From Hymenobacter polaris (lineage in GTDB: Bacteria > Bacteroidota > Bacteroidia > Cytophagales > Hymenobacteraceae), in the NCBI RefSeq assembly GCF_012927305.1, contig NZ_JABBGH010000001.1, forward strand, positions 1,612,001 through 1,676,000: 64,000 nucleotides of DNA, given 5' to 3'. Position numbers and translations under genes: made by a program. Below are positions 1 through 8,274 of this stretch, in pieces (position 1 is the first letter of the stretch; each line of letters begins with the position of its first letter). Below the pieces are notes generated by a model that was not told the DNA's origin, did no database searches, and saw nothing but the letters and a program-made list of their open reading frames with translations.

Positions 1-1
1 G

Positions 2-412
2 TACCAGGCGGGCACGCTCTCGGGCAACCCCCTGGCCACGGCCGCGGGCCTGGCCCAGCTGCGCTACCTGCACGCGCACCCCGAGGTGTACGAGCAGCTG
101 GAAGCCACCAGCGCCCGCCTGGCCGACGGCACCCGCCAGATTGCCCAGGAACTGGGCCTGCACTACACCGTCAACCGGGTGGGCTCCATGTTCAGCCTCT
201 TTTTCACCCCTAGGCCCGTTAGCAATCTCGAAGACGCCAAGCAGTCCGATTTACCGGCCTTCGGGCGCTACTTCCACGCCATGCTGCGCCGGGGCATCTA
301 CCTGGCGCCCTCGCAATACGAGGCGCTGTTTGTGTCCACGGCCATCACCGATGAGCTGGTGGACAAGTATTTAACAGCCTGCCGCGAATCGCTCATCGAG
401 GCGCACGCGTAG
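2..412 (+). CDS. hemL: Glutamate-1-semialdehyde 2,1-aminomutase, C-terminal part
   Basis: The left window edge cuts this gene; the frame is open from base 2 to a TAG at 410-412. HemL is a PLP enzyme that turns glutamate-1-semialdehyde into 5-aminolevulinate in the cytoplasm, the first committed C5-pathway intermediate of haem synthesis. The visible 136 residues begin with YQAGTLSGNPLA, the conserved segment just after the PLP-lysine region of this family, and end with the usual small C-terminal domain (GSMFSLFF, then LRRGIYLAPSQYEALFVSTA). The PLP lysine itself lies outside the window. Class III aminotransferases are related, but the GTLSGNPLA and YLAPSQ(Y/F)E segments favour HemL. Confidence 0.93.
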   Translation, partial: YQAGTLSGNPLATAAGLAQLRYLHAHPEVYEQLEATSARLADGTRQIAQELGLHYTVNRVGSMFSLFFTPRPVSNLEDAKQSDLPAFGRYFHAMLRRGIYLAPSQYEALFVSTAITDELVDKYLTACRESLIEAHA

Positions 413-513
413 TTTTGGGCCCCGGCGGCCCTAGGGCAGGGTTTGGCCAAGCAGCCTGGGGGCCGACCTTTGCCAAACCTTGCCAACTTTGCGCATCCTG
501 CGCTTTCCTGCCT

Positions 514-1518
514 ATGCGTTTTTTGTTGCTCTTGCTATGGCTGCCGCTGCTGGCCGCCGCCCAGCCCAAGGACGGCGCGGGCCTCACCCCCGCCCAGGCC
601 AACAAGCAGCTCTTCGACCGCACCATCGACGAGCTGAACTTCCGCACCTTCGAAACGGTGTACGACAAGCACTTCACCCGCCAGAAGTACCCCGCCAGCC
701 TGCGCACGGCCGCCGCGCGCAAGGAGTTTACCAACTTTGAAAACAACGCCGAGCTGCAGCGGCTGTTTGCCAACTACAACGGCGTGGCCGAGCGCTACAA
801 AACCCGCTTTGGCGGCAACTCGCTCACGCTGGCCGAGTTTGAGAAGCAGCTGAGCGGCGTGCTGCGCGACCGCAATTTCGAGTTCTTCATTCGGGGCCTG
901 CCGCTTGATGAAAAGCGCAGCCTCATCCGCACCGAGCAGCGCGTTATCAAGCAGGCGGCGGCCCAGTTCAACGCCAGTGGCAGCGCCGCCCCGCCCGCCG
1001 GCCCCGAGCCCGAGGAGCCCCTAGCCCCCGCCGCGCCCCTCACCACCCACGGCCCCCTGCCCCAGGAAAGTGCCAGCGCCAGCAACGCGGCTACCAGCAG
1101 CCCGGCCGCTGGCAGCGGTAGCAGCCCCGCCCCCGAAGAGCCGCTGACCAGCCCCGCCGCGCGGGCCGAGGCGCCCGGCAGCGGCCCCGGCTGGGTGGGC
1201 TACCTCACGCTGCTGCTCAGCCTGGGCTCATTCGGCCTGCTGCTGTACACGGTGGGCAGCCTGCTGCCCGAGCTGCACCGCCTGCGCCGCCAGGTGCGCG
1301 CCCTCGAAGCCACGCCGGCTACCTTCTACCCCGAAACCGACGCTAGCGCCGACTACCCGGCGGCCGATTACCCCGCCCCCGACGAGCCCGCCGCCCCGCG
1401 CCCCAGCCTGCTGAGCCGCCTGCGCCCCCAGCGCACCACCGAGCTGCCCGCCGACGAGTACGACGAGGACGAGGAGCCCGACGAGGACGAGGAAACTGAC
1501 CGCCACCCGCGCCGCTAA
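514..1518 (+). CDS. Secreted or membrane protein of unknown function with a late TM helix
   Basis: I do not recognise a family. ATG 514 is preferred because it opens a clear signal peptide (MRFLLLLLWLPLLAAAQ); the frame is open back to a TTG at 415, but that stretch looks non-coding. The mature protein has a charged, helical N-terminal half (residues 20-150). A Pro/Ala/Ser-rich linker follows at roughly 160-235. A hydrophobic helix (WVGYLTLLLSLGSFGLLLYT) lies near 240-260, and the tail is very acidic (repeated DEDEE) before a basic end. The likely topology is a periplasmic head anchored to the inner membrane with an acidic cytoplasmic tail. It starts about 100 bp after hemL and could be cotranscribed with it. 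Confidence 0.7.
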   Translation: MRFLLLLLWLPLLAAAQPKDGAGLTPAQANKQLFDRTIDELNFRTFETVYDKHFTRQKYPASLRTAAARKEFTNFENNAELQRLFANYNGVAERYKTRFGGNSLTLAEFEKQLSGVLRDRNFEFFIRGLPLDEKRSLIRTEQRVIKQAAAQFNASGSAAPPAGPEPEEPLAPAAPLTTHGPLPQESASASNAATSSPAAGSGSSPAPEEPLTSPAARAEAPGSGPGWVGYLTLLLSLGSFGLLLYTVGSLLPELHRLRRQVRALEATPATFYPETDASADYPAADYPAPDEPAAPRPSLLSRLRPQRTTELPADEYDEDEEPDEDEETDRHPRR

Positions 1519-1593
1519 CCATTTCACCACCAAGCACCTGCCCATCCGGCAACTCGCCCCCACTCGCGTAGCCAGCTTGCCAAAGGCAAGCGT

Positions 1594-1630
1594 ATCTGCG
1601 AAATCCGTTAAATCCGTTAAATCTGCGATT
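1594..1630. repeat. Short intergenic repeat (AATCCGTTAAATC type)
   Basis: The segment carries two direct AAATCCGTTAAATC units flanked by ATCTGCG. The same repeat recurs at 8236-8274 with a few substitutions. Here it ends directly at the TTG start codon of dcd, so it forms that gene's leader. A role as a mobile or regulatory repeat is inference. Confidence 0.6.
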
Positions 1631-2170
1631 TTGATACTGACTGACCAGCAAATTCAAGCCGAAATGGCCCGCGGCACCATTGTTATCGAGCCGTTCGACC
1701 CTAGCTGCCTGGGCACCAACTCCTACGACGTACACCTGGGCCGCTACCTGGCCACCTACGACGCGCCGGTGCTGGACGCCCGCCGGCACAACACCATCAC
1801 CACCTTCGAAATACCTGAAGACGAAGGCTTTGTGCTGCAGCCCGGCGTGCTCTACCTGGGCGTAACGGCCGAGTACACCGAAACCCACGCCCACGTGCCC
1901 TTTCTGGAGGGCAAGAGCAGCGTGGGCCGGCTGGGCATCGACATTCACGCCACCGCCGGCAAGGGCGACGTAGGCTTTTGCAACCACTGGACGCTGGAAA
2001 TCAGCGTGTCGATGCCTGTGCGCGTGTACCGCAACATGCCCGTGGGCCAGCTTATCTACTTCGGTCTGCAGGGCGACGTGCACACGTTCTACAACCGCAA
2101 GCCCTCGGCCAAATACAACGAGCGCACCGACCAACCGGTGGAGAGCATGATGTGGAAAAACAAGTTTTAA
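1631..2170 (+). CDS. dcd: dCTP deaminase
   Basis: Deaminates dCTP to dUTP, feeding dTMP synthesis; it acts as a cytoplasmic trimer of the dUTPase fold. The 179-residue product matches the family length. It opens with ILTDQQI (compare MILSDKEI in relatives). It carries GKSSVGRLGI, the Ser/Arg motif that binds phosphates, and NHWTLEIS, which contains the catalytic Glu. The C-terminal NRKPSAKYNER resembles the flexible lid. The frame is open upstream to 1577, but those residues are encoded by an intergenic repeat, so TTG 1631 is the best start. A bifunctional dCTP deaminase/dUTPase cannot be excluded from sequence alone. Confidence 0.88.
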   Translation: MILTDQQIQAEMARGTIVIEPFDPSCLGTNSYDVHLGRYLATYDAPVLDARRHNTITTFEIPEDEGFVLQPGVLYLGVTAEYTETHAHVPFLEGKSSVGRLGIDIHATAGKGDVGFCNHWTLEISVSMPVRVYRNMPVGQLIYFGLQGDVHTFYNRKPSAKYNERTDQPVESMMWKNKF

Positions 2171-2385
2171 ACCAGGCGCTTAGCGGCGGCATAACGGCCC
2201 TTTAGGGCTCGGCTGGCCCTAGGCGCCCGGCCGGCCCTGGCCCGGCCCGCGGCCCGCTAGCCGCCCCGGTGCGCCTGCCGGGGCCCAACCTCCGCCAACG
2301 CTTCCGCGTTAAAAAAAGCCAGCTAGTGCGCCGCCTTGGCCCGATAGTTGGCCTTTTCCTGCTCTCATCCCTTTGCTTTTCCCCG

Positions 2386-2925
2386 ATGCGTAAGCCCGTT
2401 TTTGCCGTTGCGCTGGCCCTAGGGCCGCTGCTTGCCGCCGCGCAGCAAGTTTCCGTTCCGTCGCCCTCGCCCGCCGCCGCGCAGGACAAAACCCAGCCCA
2501 GCCCGCGCCTAAACTCCGCTACCACCGACCGGGCCGAAAACCTGAGCACCCACATGGTGCGCGACCTGCACCTGAATAGCTTCCTGGCCGACCGCACCCG
2601 CCAGATAAACCTGGACTACACCACCAAGCTGGCCGCCATCGAGCGCGAGCAGGCCCGCAACCCCGCCGAGGCCAGCCGCCAAACCACCGCCCTCAACCAG
2701 ACCCGCGACCAGCAGTTTCAGGCCCTGCTCAGCAGCGACCAGTACACCGACTACTTCGACGCCCGCAAGCGCTACGCGCAGCTCGACCACGACTACGCCC
2801 ACAACGCTTCGGCCTCGCTGCTGAACGAGGCCATCCAGCACCCCGCCCCGGTGCGGCCAAATGAGGCCGTGATGGGCCAGGGCAAGGCGGGCGCCAAGCC
2901 CGGCCGCGCCGCCGTGCGCCAGTAA
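2386..2925 (+). CDS. Secreted protein of unknown function
   Basis: ATG 2386 gives a 179-residue protein with a signal peptide (MRKPVFAVALALGPLLAAAQ); the frame is open back to 2269 but without a plausible leader. The mature part is helical and charged. A Ser/Pro/Ala-rich start is followed by repeated Arg/Gln/Asp-rich helices around residues 50-140 (for example LAAIEREQARNPAEASRQ). There is no lipobox or transmembrane segment. This resembles the many short Bacteroidota periplasmic proteins built as helical bundles, but I cannot name a family. A terminator follows directly at 2941. Confidence 0.65.
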   Translation: MRKPVFAVALALGPLLAAAQQVSVPSPSPAAAQDKTQPSPRLNSATTDRAENLSTHMVRDLHLNSFLADRTRQINLDYTTKLAAIEREQARNPAEASRQTTALNQTRDQQFQALLSSDQYTDYFDARKRYAQLDHDYAHNASASLLNEAIQHPAPVRPNEAVMGQGKAGAKPGRAAVRQ

Positions 2926-2940
2926 CCAGCGCTTCACAGC

Positions 2941-2978
2941 AAAAAACGCCCTTGGCATTATGCCAGGGCGTTTTTTTT
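2941..2978 (+). terminator. Rho-independent terminator after the secreted-protein gene
   Basis: An A-run, a stem (CGCCCTTGGCA / TGCCAGGGCG, one bulge) and an eight-T run follow the stop at 2925 by 15 bp. Confidence 0.85.
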
Positions 2979-3102
2979 AGCAGCTACCGCTTCGCAAGAA
3001 CTCACCGATTGCGCTGCCCGACTGGTGGCTGCGAGGGCTAGCGAGGGGGTTAAGGCGGTTTGGCACTCCGCATCCAGGTGTGTAGAGATAGCTTCTGCCT
3101 AG

Positions 3103-3285
3103 GGCATCGGCGCGTTTTTGAGCAACTCGGTTGCCGGCTACCTGGCCAAAACCCACGGCGACAACTTCACTTTTTACGTACTGACGGCTATTGCCTTGGT
3201 GGGTTTGGGTTTTTTTTGGGTGCTGATGCCCGAAACGCGCGACCGGGCGCCCGCCGCCAGCCCGGCCCGCCAGCCGGCCGGTTAG
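3103..3285 (+). pseudogene. MFS transporter remnant (last membrane helices)
   Basis: Frame 3103-3285 reads GIGAFLSNSVAGYLAK, then HGDNFTFYVLTAIALVGLGFFW and MPETRDR, ending at TAG 3283. This is typical of the end of a major facilitator protein (loop, TM12, MPET tail). A TAG (3100-3102) lies immediately upstream and no start or upstream membrane segments are present, so only about 60 residues of a roughly 400-residue transporter survive. The boundary stop sits inside a CCTAGG palindrome. It lies before the ArsB-like gene and may be what is left of a transporter formerly next to it. Confidence 0.6.
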
Positions 3286-3611
3286 CCGCGCCTTGCGCAG
3301 CAGCCAGTTGGTGGCGCCACTGCCCCTACGGCCCCTGCCCGCCCCTCTTTCATTCCGTAGCCCTTCTGCCCCCGCATGGCCGACTTTCTACCTTTTTGCC
3401 CGCTTACCGCGGCGGCCGGCGGCGCCACCGGCCGCCGCGGCTGCCACCACCTCGCGCCGGCCCTGGCGCCCTGCCAGCAGCCATCCCGGCCGCGCCTGGG
3501 CAGCTCTGCGGCCAGCTTCGGCGCCCGGGAAGCCAACGGCATTCTGGGCACGCAGCTTGGGCCCAGTCGCAACGCCAAACCAGTTGCTACTTCTTCGTCA
3601 CCCAGCTCCTG
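3286..3611. other. Gene-free stretch before arsB
   Basis: Open frames here have no family-like composition. One runs into arsB in frame, but its residues (Arg/Pro/Gly-rich) look like GC-rich noise rather than an N-terminal extension. No clear promoter or hairpin was seen. Confidence 0.5.
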
Positions 3612-4871
3612 ATGCCCCCCAGCACCCTCCTTATTTGGGCCATTTCGGCCATTTCCATTGCCTTGGTTATCCTGCGGCCCCTGCGCGTGCCCGAGTTCGT
3701 GTGGGCGGCGGGCGGGGCGGGGCTGCTGCTGGTGTTGCGGCTGCTCACTCCCTCGGAAGGCCTGGCCGGCGTAGCCAAAGGGCTGGATGTCTACCTGTTT
3801 CTGACCGGCATGATGCTGCTGGCCGAAACCGCCCGCGAGGAAAAGCTTTTCGAGTGGCTGGCCGCCCACGCCACCCGGCTGTCCAAGGGCTCGGCCCGGC
3901 GGCTGTTTTTGCTTATCTACCTGGTGGGCGTGGTCGTCACCACCTTCCTCTCCAACGATGCCACGGCGGTGGTGCTGACGCCGGCCGTGGCCAGCGCCGT
4001 GCGGGCTGCCAAGGTCAAGAACCCGCTGCCTTACCTCTTCAGCTGCGCCTTTATCGCCAACGCGGCCTCGTTCGTACTGCCCATCTCCAACCCTGCCAAC
4101 CTGGTCATCTACGGCGCGCACATGCCGCCGCTGCTCACCTGGCTGCCGCGCTATCTGCTGCCGTCGGCCGTGGCTATCGGGGCCACGTACTTCCTGCTGT
4201 TGTTCACCCAGAAGCAGGCCCTAGGCCGCCGCATCGAAGAAAACGTGGCGCTACCCGCCCTCAGCCGCGGCGGCCAGGTGGCCCTTGGGGGCATCGGCGC
4301 CACGGCGCTGGCGCTGCTCTTTGCCTCGGCGCGGGGCCTCGAGCTGGGGTTGCCCACGGCCATCACGGGCAGCCTCACGGCTATCATCGTGCTGGTGAGC
4401 GCTCACAAAAGCCCCCTCGATTTACTGAAAGGTATTTCCTGGTCGGTGCTGCCGCTGGTGGCGGGCCTATTTGTGCTGGTGGAGGCCCTCACCAAAACGG
4501 GCGTAACGCGCTGGCTGACTACCCTACTCAACACCGGCGCCGAGCACGCGGCTACCAAAACGACCTGGGTGAGCGGCGTGGGCGTGGCCCTGCTGTGCAA
4601 CGTGCTGAACAACCTGCCCGCCGGCCTGCTGGCGGGCAACGTGCTGCAAACGGCCCACGTGTCCGAAACCCTGAAAAGCGCCGTGCTCATCGGCATCGAC
4701 CTCGGCCCCAACCTATCGGTTACCGGCTCGCTGGCCACCATTTTGTGGCTGGTGGCGCTGCGGCGCGAAAACATCACCGTTAGCGCCTGGCAGTTCCTCA
4801 AGCTCGGCGCCCTGGTAATGACGGTGCCCCTGCTGCTGGCGATTGGGTCGCTGTTCGTAGTGCCGTACTAG
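3612..4871 (+). CDS. arsB: ArsB-family arsenite/anion efflux permease
   Basis: A 419-residue inner-membrane protein of the ion-transporter superfamily, with about 11-12 hydrophobic helices. It probably exports arsenite or antimonite by proton exchange. Family marks are TTFLSNDATAVVLTPAV (first re-entrant loop), LLCNVLNNLPAGLLAG (its counterpart in the second half) and IDLGPNLSVTGSLATILWL near the end, all characteristic of ArsB. ATG 3612 is chosen because the membrane domain begins there. No arsR, arsC or arsA lies next to it in the window, so substrate is inferred from family alone. A more general anion (DASS/NhaD-like) permease is the main alternative. Confidence 0.8.
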   Translation: MPPSTLLIWAISAISIALVILRPLRVPEFVWAAGGAGLLLVLRLLTPSEGLAGVAKGLDVYLFLTGMMLLAETAREEKLFEWLAAHATRLSKGSARRLFLLIYLVGVVVTTFLSNDATAVVLTPAVASAVRAAKVKNPLPYLFSCAFIANAASFVLPISNPANLVIYGAHMPPLLTWLPRYLLPSAVAIGATYFLLLFTQKQALGRRIEENVALPALSRGGQVALGGIGATALALLFASARGLELGLPTAITGSLTAIIVLVSAHKSPLDLLKGISWSVLPLVAGLFVLVEALTKTGVTRWLTTLLNTGAEHAATKTTWVSGVGVALLCNVLNNLPAGLLAGNVLQTAHVSETLKSAVLIGIDLGPNLSVTGSLATILWLVALRRENITVSAWQFLKLGALVMTVPLLLAIGSLFVVPY

Positions 4872-5065
4872 GCAAGCCCTCAGTTAAATTCCTTATGCCT
4901 CAGTTGGTTATATTCATAATTTTTATCTCATAACCAGTTGCAGCTTCCTTAAGTCTTTCCGCGGCTTGCCGGTTATTGGCACCGGGCTTCGCGCCAAGCT
5001 TTACGCTCGGCCGCGCCGCCTAGCAGTAGTTGTCCGGGGCTAGTTCCTGAGTAGCTTTCGCAAAT

Positions 5066-5106
5066 AAAAAAGACCCCGGCCCGCATTGCGCGCCGGGGTC
5101 TTTTTT
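5066..5106. terminator. Bidirectional terminator between arsB and gldC
   Basis: An A6 run, a GACCCCGGC / GCCGGGGTC stem and a T6 run. The symmetric A and T runs let it serve both converging genes (arsB on +, gldC on -). Confidence 0.88.
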
Positions 5107-5147
5107 GTTCGCGCGGCCCTAGGCCGCTAGCTAGCCAAAACTACTGC

Positions 5148-5483
5148 CTAGCTCGAAGCGCCCTGCTCGTCGAGGTAGTCGCCCAGCTCTTTGCAGAGCG
5201 CGCGCATCTTGTCGGCCATCTGCTTATCGCCGGTAGCCGTCATAATGGTTTCGGCCATCGAGCCAATGTTGTCTACCACGAAGTACTTCATGGCGTCGGT
5301 AGGCATGTCCTTGGTCCAGAGGTCGATTTTCATCGTGGCATCGGCGTTGCGGTCCCAGATGGCGACGTTGATGGCTTTGGCAAAATTCAGGTCCTGCCCC
5401 GCGTCGGTGGCCTGCCAGCTGATGGCTTCGGGCACCTTCTGGTCGTCGAGGGCAATGCTGAAGCGAATTTCTGATTTCTTCAT
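5148..5483 (-). CDS. gldC: Gliding motility protein GldC
   Basis: A 111-residue cytoplasmic protein starting MKKSEIRFSIALDDQKVPE, with WQATDAG and AIWDRNADATMKIDLWTKDMP. These match GldC, a small Bacteroidota-specific protein that in Flavobacterium johnsoniae supports gliding, probably through the GldB/GldC side of the type IX secretion and gliding machinery. The C-terminal helix (MADKMRALCKELGDYL) is typical. GldC is conserved even in non-gliding Bacteroidota, so it does not by itself prove motility. The gene is monocistronic, with a long hairpin repeat immediately upstream and a bidirectional terminator downstream. Confidence 0.92.
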   Translation of the reverse strand: MKKSEIRFSIALDDQKVPEAISWQATDAGQDLNFAKAINVAIWDRNADATMKIDLWTKDMPTDAMKYFVVDNIGSMAETIMTATGDKQMADKMRALCKELGDYLDEQGASS

Positions 5484-5503
5484 AAGAGCAATTGAGTAAA
5501 AAA

Positions 5504-5598
5504 AACGTCATGCTGAGCTTGCCGAAGCATCTCTCTCACGTCGTTGAACGAACTCAGGTGGCGTGGGAGAGATGCTTCGGCAAGCTCAGCATGACGTT
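5504..5598. repeat. Long inverted-repeat hairpin, family A copy 1
   Basis: Arms of about 32 bp (AACGTCATGCTGAGC ... GAAGCATCTCTC) pair around a 31-bp loop. It sits between the gldC start and the dnaN stop. Related copies are at 6861, 17755, 24284, 37281, 40456 and 54126. Confidence 0.9.
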
Positions 5599-5616
5599 CC
5601 TAACTGGTTGAAAATA

Positions 5617-6741
5617 CTACACGTAGTTGTTGAGCATCACTGGCATTACCAGCATCAGGATGTTCTCGTTTTCCTCGCTTTGGGTGGGCATCAGCAGGCC
5701 GGCGCGGTTGGGGGTGCTTAGCTCCAGGGTGATTTCCTCGGAGTCGATGTTGCTCAGCATTTCGAGCAGGAAGCGGGCGTTGAAGCCGATTTCCATGTCC
5801 TCGCCGTCGTACTGGCAAGCCAGGGTTTCCTTAGCTTCGTTGCTGAAATCCAGGTCCTCGGCCGAAATCACCAGCTCGGAGCCGGTGAGGCGCAGGCGCA
5901 CTTGGTGGGTGGTTTTGTTGGAGTAGATGCTGATGCGGCGCACCGAGTTCAGCAGCTCCTGGCGGTTGATGGTCAGCTTATTGGGGTTGCTAACCGGGAT
6001 AACGTTCTCGTAGTCGGGGTAGCGCTCGTCGATGAGGCGGCACACCAGGCGCATCTGGTTGAACGAGAAGAAGGCGTTGCTTTGGTTGAACTCGACGCGT
6101 ACCGGCGTGGCCTCGCTGGGCAACGAGCTTTTGAGCAAGTTGAATGCCTTGCGCGGAATGATGAGGTTGGCCGTCTGGCCCGCGCCCACGTCCTGCCGGC
6201 GGTAGCGCAGCAAGCGGTGCCCGTCGGTAGCCACGAAGGTTACCTGCTGGTCGGCTAGCTGCACCAGGATGCCCGTCATGGCCGGCCGCAGCTCGTCGGT
6301 GCTCACCGCGAAGATGGTTTTGTTGATGGCCCGCGCCAGCGACGACGACGGCATCTCGACCGGGGCCGAGCCCTTCACCACCGGCACGCGGGGGAAGTCG
6401 GCGGCGTTTTCGCCGGCCAGCTTGTAGCGCCCGTTGGCCGAGCTGATTTCGATGGTGTAGGTCTCTTCGTCCAGCGTGAAGGTTACGGGCTGGTCGGGCA
6501 GATTCTTCAGCGTATCGAGCAGGATGCGGGCCGGCGCCGCGATGCGCCCCGAGTCGCGCGCCTCGATGGGCAGCTCGGTTATCATGCTCGTCTCCAGGTC
6601 GGAAGCCGTGATGGTGAGCTTACCGGGCTCAATCTCGAATAGGAAGTTCTCCAGGATGGGCACCACGGGGTTGTTCGTAACCACGCCGTTGATGCTCTGG
6701 AGCTGCTTGAGCAGGGCCGAGGACGAAACAATGAACTTCAT
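5617..6741 (-). CDS. dnaN: DNA polymerase III beta subunit (sliding clamp)
   Basis: The 374-residue product forms the dimeric ring that holds replicative and repair polymerases on DNA. It shows the three repeated clamp domains. Domain 1 has SSALLKQLQSINGVV and ILENFLFEIEPGKLTITASD. Domain 2 has FVATDGHRLLRYR, the conserved clamp motif. Domain 3 ends with NENILMLVMPVMLNNYV. Length is normal for Bacteroidota. The neighbours are not dnaA/recF, which is usual in this phylum. A -7 promoter box is visible at 6775-6782. Confidence 0.97.
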   Translation of the reverse strand: MKFIVSSSALLKQLQSINGVVTNNPVVPILENFLFEIEPGKLTITASDLETSMITELPIEARDSGRIAAPARILLDTLKNLPDQPVTFTLDEETYTIEISSANGRYKLAGENAADFPRVPVVKGSAPVEMPSSSLARAINKTIFAVSTDELRPAMTGILVQLADQQVTFVATDGHRLLRYRRQDVGAGQTANLIIPRKAFNLLKSSLPSEATPVRVEFNQSNAFFSFNQMRLVCRLIDERYPDYENVIPVSNPNKLTINRQELLNSVRRISIYSNKTTHQVRLRLTGSELVISAEDLDFSNEAKETLACQYDGEDMEIGFNARFLLEMLSNIDSEEITLELSTPNRAGLLMPTQSEENENILMLVMPVMLNNYV

Positions 6742-6774
6742 AAAGGTGGGGCTGGGCTAGGGTTTGGAAGGGGG

Positions 6775-6782
6775 CAAAGATA
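6775..6782 (-). promoter_or_regulatory. Probable dnaN promoter -7 box
   Basis: The minus strand reads TATCTTTG, matching the Bacteroidota -7 consensus TAnnTTTG, 34 bp upstream of the dnaN ATG. No clear -33 TTG lies at the ideal spacing. Confidence 0.55.
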
Positions 6783-6860
6783 CGCCGGGCGGGCACCCAA
6801 TGCCAGTCCTTATCTTGCCGGGGATGGGTAGGTAAGGAGCAGCTGGCTGGGCAGATGCGA

Positions 6861-6969
6861 ACGTCATTCCGAGCTTGCCGAGCAATCTTGCTCGCGTCGT
6901 TGAACGGTTGTTGTTTATAACGACCCTAGGCGGCGCGAGCGCGATTCCTCGGCAAGCTCGGAATGACGT
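6861..6969. repeat. Long inverted-repeat hairpin, family A variant
   Basis: Arms ACGTCATTCCGAGCTTGCC(GAG) pair with the complement ending at 6969 (about 22 bp). This variant has ATTCCGAG where other copies have ATGCTGAG. It lies between the divergent genes dnaN and the epimerase gene. Confidence 0.85.
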
Positions 6970-7032
6970 CCTATTAAAAATAACGCACTAGTTGACTTAT
7001 TAACCTAACAGCCAACCACCTACTCAACTTTC

Positions 7033-8148
7033 ATGCGCGGCTCCCTCATCCAGTCCGTTAGCCTCTATAAGCTGCTGGTGCCGCTGCACGAGCCGTTCGT
7101 CATTTCCCTAGGCCCCCTCACACATGTGCAAAACGTGGTCGTCACGCTGCGCACCGCCGATGGCCGGGTGGGCTTTGGCGAGTGCAGCCCCTTCCTCACC
7201 ATCAACGGCGAAAGCCAGGACACCTGCTTTGTCGTGGGCCAGTACTTCGCGCAGGTGCTGCGGGGCCGCGACGCGCTCGACATCGCCGGCTGCCTGGCCG
7301 AGCTAGACCGCCTCATCTACGGCAACAGCAGCATTAAAAGCGCCTTTGATATTGCCCTGCACGACCTAGCGGGGCAGTACGCGGGCCTGCCCATCTACGC
7401 GCTGCTAGGCGGCCGCGCCGACAAAGTGCTGCACACCGACATGACCGTGAGCCTAGGCCCCGCCGCCAAGATGCAGGCCGACGCCGTGCGATTTCAGCGC
7501 GAGGGATTCCCGGCCATCAAGGTAAAGCTGGGCGAAACGCTGGAGGCTGATGTGGCGCGCATCCGGGCCATTCGGGCGGGCATCGGCCCGGCGCACCCGC
7601 TGCGCATCGACGCCAACCAGGGCTGGCGCACTGCCGACTACGCCATTGCCGTGTTGCAGGCCCTGGGCGAATTCAACATCGAGCACTGCGAAGAGCCCAT
7701 TGCCCGCTACCGCTTCATGGAGCTGCCGCGCGTGCGGGCCGCCTCGCCCATCCCCCTCATGGCCGACGAGAGCTGTGGCGACGAGCACGATGCCGCCCGC
7801 CTCATTGCTCTAGGGGCCTGCCAGCAACTCAATATCAAGCTGGGCAAGTCGTCGGGCTTTCACCGGGCACGCAAGATTGTAGAGCTGGGCGCCGCCGCGG
7901 GCCTAACTATGCAGGTAGGCGGCTTCCTGGAGTCGCGCCTGGGCATGACGGCCGCCGCCCACCTGGCCCTGCTGCACCCCGCCATTCAGCACTGCGACTT
8001 CGACACGCCCCTTATGTTCACCGCCGACCCCGTGGTGGGCGGCATCCGCTACCAGCCCGGCGGCGTGGTGGAGGTGCCGACTATGCCGGGCCTAGGGGCC
8101 AGCATTGCGCCCGAATGGCTGGAAAGGGCGGAGCGGGTGACGCTGTGA
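7033..8148 (+). CDS. Dipeptide epimerase (enolase superfamily, MLE subgroup)
   Basis: A 371-residue cytoplasmic enzyme, probably an L-Ala-D/L-Glu epimerase used in recycling of murein peptides. The fold is an enolase-like capping domain followed by a TIM barrel. Visible marks are FPAIKVKLG (KxK catalytic lysine), RIDANQGW (metal Asp), EHCEEPI (metal Glu), ADESCG (metal Asp), LNIKLGKSSG (second catalytic Lys), and DFDTPL near the end, the DxD that binds the substrate ammonium in dipeptide epimerases. Exact dipeptide preference cannot be read. It stands alone, followed by a terminator at 8191. Confidence 0.87.
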   Translation: MRGSLIQSVSLYKLLVPLHEPFVISLGPLTHVQNVVVTLRTADGRVGFGECSPFLTINGESQDTCFVVGQYFAQVLRGRDALDIAGCLAELDRLIYGNSSIKSAFDIALHDLAGQYAGLPIYALLGGRADKVLHTDMTVSLGPAAKMQADAVRFQREGFPAIKVKLGETLEADVARIRAIRAGIGPAHPLRIDANQGWRTADYAIAVLQALGEFNIEHCEEPIARYRFMELPRVRAASPIPLMADESCGDEHDAARLIALGACQQLNIKLGKSSGFHRARKIVELGAAAGLTMQVGGFLESRLGMTAAAHLALLHPAIQHCDFDTPLMFTADPVVGGIRYQPGGVVEVPTMPGLGASIAPEWLERAERVTL

Positions 8149-8190
8149 GCTAATTAAATGCTGAGAAAGGCGGTCACGCCTATTTATATA

Positions 8191-8233
8191 AAAACGGCCT
8201 TGGCACCTCTTTTCAGAGCACCAAGGCCGTTTT
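8191..8233. terminator. Terminator between the epimerase gene and ychF
   Basis: AAAACGGCCTTGG pairs with CCAAGGCCGTTTT around an 18-bp loop. It is symmetric and can serve both convergent genes. Confidence 0.85.
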
Positions 8234-8235
8234 AA

Positions 8236-8274
8236 GAATCTGCGCAATCCGTTAAATCAGTTAAATCTGCGGTT
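8236..8274. repeat. Short intergenic repeat, second copy
   Basis: AATCTGCGCAATCCGTTAAA and ATCAGTTAAATCTGCGG. This is the same unit as at 1594-1630. It abuts the ychF stop codon. Confidence 0.6.

Noticed and set aside
3060..3611. N-terminal extension of the ArsB-like protein
   Set aside because: In-frame but Arg/Pro-rich, overlaps the MFS remnant in another frame, and ArsB proteins begin at the membrane domain.
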